A stretch of DNA of 64,000 nucleotides from NCBI RefSeq assembly GCF_000336555.1, contig NZ_KB375281.1:1599578-1663577 (forward strand), in the 5' to 3' direction. Under the pieces are notes generated by a model. That model searched no databases. It worked only from the letters and a program-made list of their open reading frames with translations, and had not been told where the DNA came from. The position numbers were made by a program, and so were the translations under genes. Source of the stretch: Afipia clevelandensis ATCC 49720 (GTDB lineage Bacteria; Pseudomonadota; Alphaproteobacteria; Rhizobiales; Xanthobacteraceae). Positions 62,549 through 64,000 of this stretch are shown here, piece by piece. The first letter of the stretch is position 1; the number at the start of each line of letters is the position of its first letter.

Positions 62549-64000
62549 TCAGGCGCGGCGCGCATCGGCGAGCATTTCAGGCGTGTCGATATCCAGAAAA
62601 GCGCTTTTGCCCTCGACTTCGACCTCCGCAACCGCTTCAGCGTGCTGCGCGATCAGATGCCGCGCGCCGATATCACCGTCGAGTGTCATCAGTTCGGGGA
62701 AAAATCTGCGCGACCACAACACCGGATTACCGCGCCGACCGCCCGCGACCGGCACCACGATCAGCGAGCCGCGATCCGGCGCAAAAGCCTCCACCAGCCG
62801 GTCAATCAATCTGGCGTCGATCAGCGGCATGTCGCCCAGACACACCACTGCGCCATCGGCGCTTTCAGGCACTGCGCTCACACCCGCTTTCACGGAGGTC
62901 GCAAGGCCCTCGGCAAAATCCGGATTGCTCACGAATGTCACGTTGAGACCTTTCAGCGCAGCTTCGACATCGCCGGACTGATGGCCGGTGACGACGATCA
63001 CCGGCGAGGCTCTTGATGCCAGTGCCTGCTCGGCGACGATCCGCACCAGCGTCTTGCCGTTCAGTTCGGCCAGCAGTTTGTTCGGCCCACCCATGCGGGT
63101 CGAACGGCCAGCGGCCAGAACAATCGCCGCGACATTCCTGTTGCCATCCAACTCGATCGGCACACGCGGCTGCGGGCGTGTCACGATCTCCATCAGGAGA
63201 CCACCGACTCCCATGCCGGTCACATCTGCGCGGGTCACCGGAAGCCTGGCCAGGAGGCGCATCAGAATCCAGTCGAACCCGTTTTCTTTCGGCGAACGCG
63301 CGCAGCCGGGCGCGCCGAGAACAGGCCGGTTGTTGACATTGCCGATCAGCATGAGATTTCCGGGATCGACCGGCATGCCGAAATGTTCGACTGCGCCGCC
63401 GATACGTTCGATCGCAGCGGGGATCACGTCACGCCGGTCAGCGATCGCGGACGCACCGAATACCAGCACAAGTTCGGCGCCGAGGCCGAGCAATTCGTCA
63501 ATGGCCGGAGCCAGCGCAGCTTCATCATGAGGAACGCGCCGCTCGGCAATGATGCGAGCGCCCGCCGGTGCGAGGCGCTCTTCGGTCACACGCAACGTCT
63601 TGTCGATCACTTTCGGCGCAAGCCCGGGAAGCATGGTGGAGACAACACCGACGCGCTTGATTGTGAACGGGGCAACCCGCATCCTCCCGGCGCTGGCCGC
63701 CACCACGGCCGCGTCCCGCAACTTTGCTTCCACACCAAAAGGAATGATCTTGACGGTTGCGATCATTTCTCCGGCAACAACCGGCTTGAATGCCGCGAGC
63801 GTTGCAAATGTAATGGCCTCATCGACGCGGTTGATGCGATCGACGGCCTCGCGATCCACGACCAGCACGCCTGCTTCCGCAGCAAACAAATTTGCGCGGC
63901 CGGTAAAGGCTCGCTCGACACTGACCCCCTCGCCCGCCACCGCAGCGGCGATGCTGGCGGCCGCTTCGTCTTCTGACACATCGCCCTTATCGAGGCGCGC
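62549..64000 (-). CDS. Molybdopterin-binding / MobA-like NTP-transferase fusion (5' end cut by window edge)
   Basis: The frame is open to the right edge, giving 483 visible residues of a protein whose family length is about 530. The N-terminal part (about 1-300) is a MoCF-like domain: VGVVSTMLPGLAPKVIDKTL, LVLVFGASAIADRRDVIP, PGNLMLIGN and GAPGCARSPKENGFDW. The C-terminal part is a MobA-like nucleotidyltransferase: VLAAGRSTRMGGPNKLL, VVCLGDMPLIDARLID, and RRGNPVLWSRRFFPEL. Such fusions probably add CMP or GMP to molybdopterin for Mo enzymes. No xdh or fdh gene is in view. Confidence 0.92.
   Translation of the reverse strand, partial: ARLDKGDVSEDEAAASIAAAVAGEGVSVERAFTGRANLFAAEAGVLVVDREAVDRINRVDEAITFATLAAFKPVVAGEMIATVKIIPFGVEAKLRDAAVVAASAGRMRVAPFTIKRVGVVSTMLPGLAPKVIDKTLRVTEERLAPAGARIIAERRVPHDEAALAPAIDELLGLGAELVLVFGASAIADRRDVIPAAIERIGGAVEHFGMPVDPGNLMLIGNVNNRPVLGAPGCARSPKENGFDWILMRLLARLPVTRADVTGMGVGGLLMEIVTRPQPRVPIELDGNRNVAAIVLAAGRSTRMGGPNKLLAELNGKTLVRIVAEQALASRASPVIVVTGHQSGDVEAALKGLNVTFVSNPDFAEGLATSVKAGVSAVPESADGAVVCLGDMPLIDARLIDRLVEAFAPDRGSLIVVPVAGGRRGNPVLWSRRFFPELMTLDGDIGARHLIAQHAEAVAEVEVEGKSAFLDIDTPEMLADARRA

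Overview
The window is ordinary chromosomal DNA from a GC-rich alphaproteobacterium, most likely of the Bradyrhizobium / Rhodopseudomonas / Afipia group (Nitrobacteraceae). The evidence is the family make-up (DUF3126, Usg, BTLCP cysteine proteinase, BcsS, DUF4189, zf-CHCC, a DUF2778 L,D-transpeptidase), an Irr-type iron control element, a CIRCE-controlled groESL operon, and several dispersed intergenic palindrome families typical of that group. This assignment rests on recognition by eye, not on a database search.

Layout. 1-5.5 kb: a periplasmic ClpP-fold protein cut by the left edge, yidD, an MFS exporter, thrS and a small nitroreductase. 5.5-21 kb: mostly single genes, including a patatin phospholipase, CBS, rhomboid, PAS, double PilZ, BTLCP proteinase, gamma-carbonic-anhydrase-like, DUF3126, cysE, a hydrolase, zf-CHCC, an FAD monooxygenase and several secreted or membrane proteins of unknown role. 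21-32 kb: monomeric NADP isocitrate dehydrogenase, tRNA-Leu(UAA), a phosphoesterase overlapping a cyclic-nucleotide-binding protein, acyl-CoA and glutathione-type enzymes, a short MetE-like methionine synthase, and the cinA(N-terminal)-thioesterase-gpt operon. 32-36.6 kb: an Anbu cluster (ATP-grasp, alpha-E, transglutaminase and the proteasome-like peptidase Anbu). 36.7-42.5 kb: two oxidoreductases, a cupin with a histone-like tail, Usg, a VIT1 iron/manganese transporter behind an Irr box, and groES-groEL behind a CIRCE.

42.5-48.7 kb is the unusual part. It has an ArsR/SDR pair with a clear shared operator and an MHYT-GGDEF-EAL protein. These are followed by a patchwork: a truncated copy of a long dispersed noncoding element, a 20-codon remnant of the groEL 3' end with a copy of the groEL terminator, and an A+T-rich two-gene cassette. 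The cassette encodes a new small protein and a SIR2-like protein (46501-47836) and looks like an antiphage module. It is followed by a longer copy of the same noncoding element.

48.7-64 kb: an L,D-transpeptidase, a two-gene lipid-linked sugar transfer unit (GT2-GtrA plus GT39), DUF72/DUF488, BcsS, a second MFS transporter, a class III adenylate cyclase, and a four-gene tetR-hlyD-ABC-permease operon joined by 4-base overlaps with a palindromic operator at its start. After these come a DUF4189 protein and a MoCF/MobA-like fusion cut by the right edge.

No rRNA, CRISPR array, transposase, integrase or replication origin was seen.
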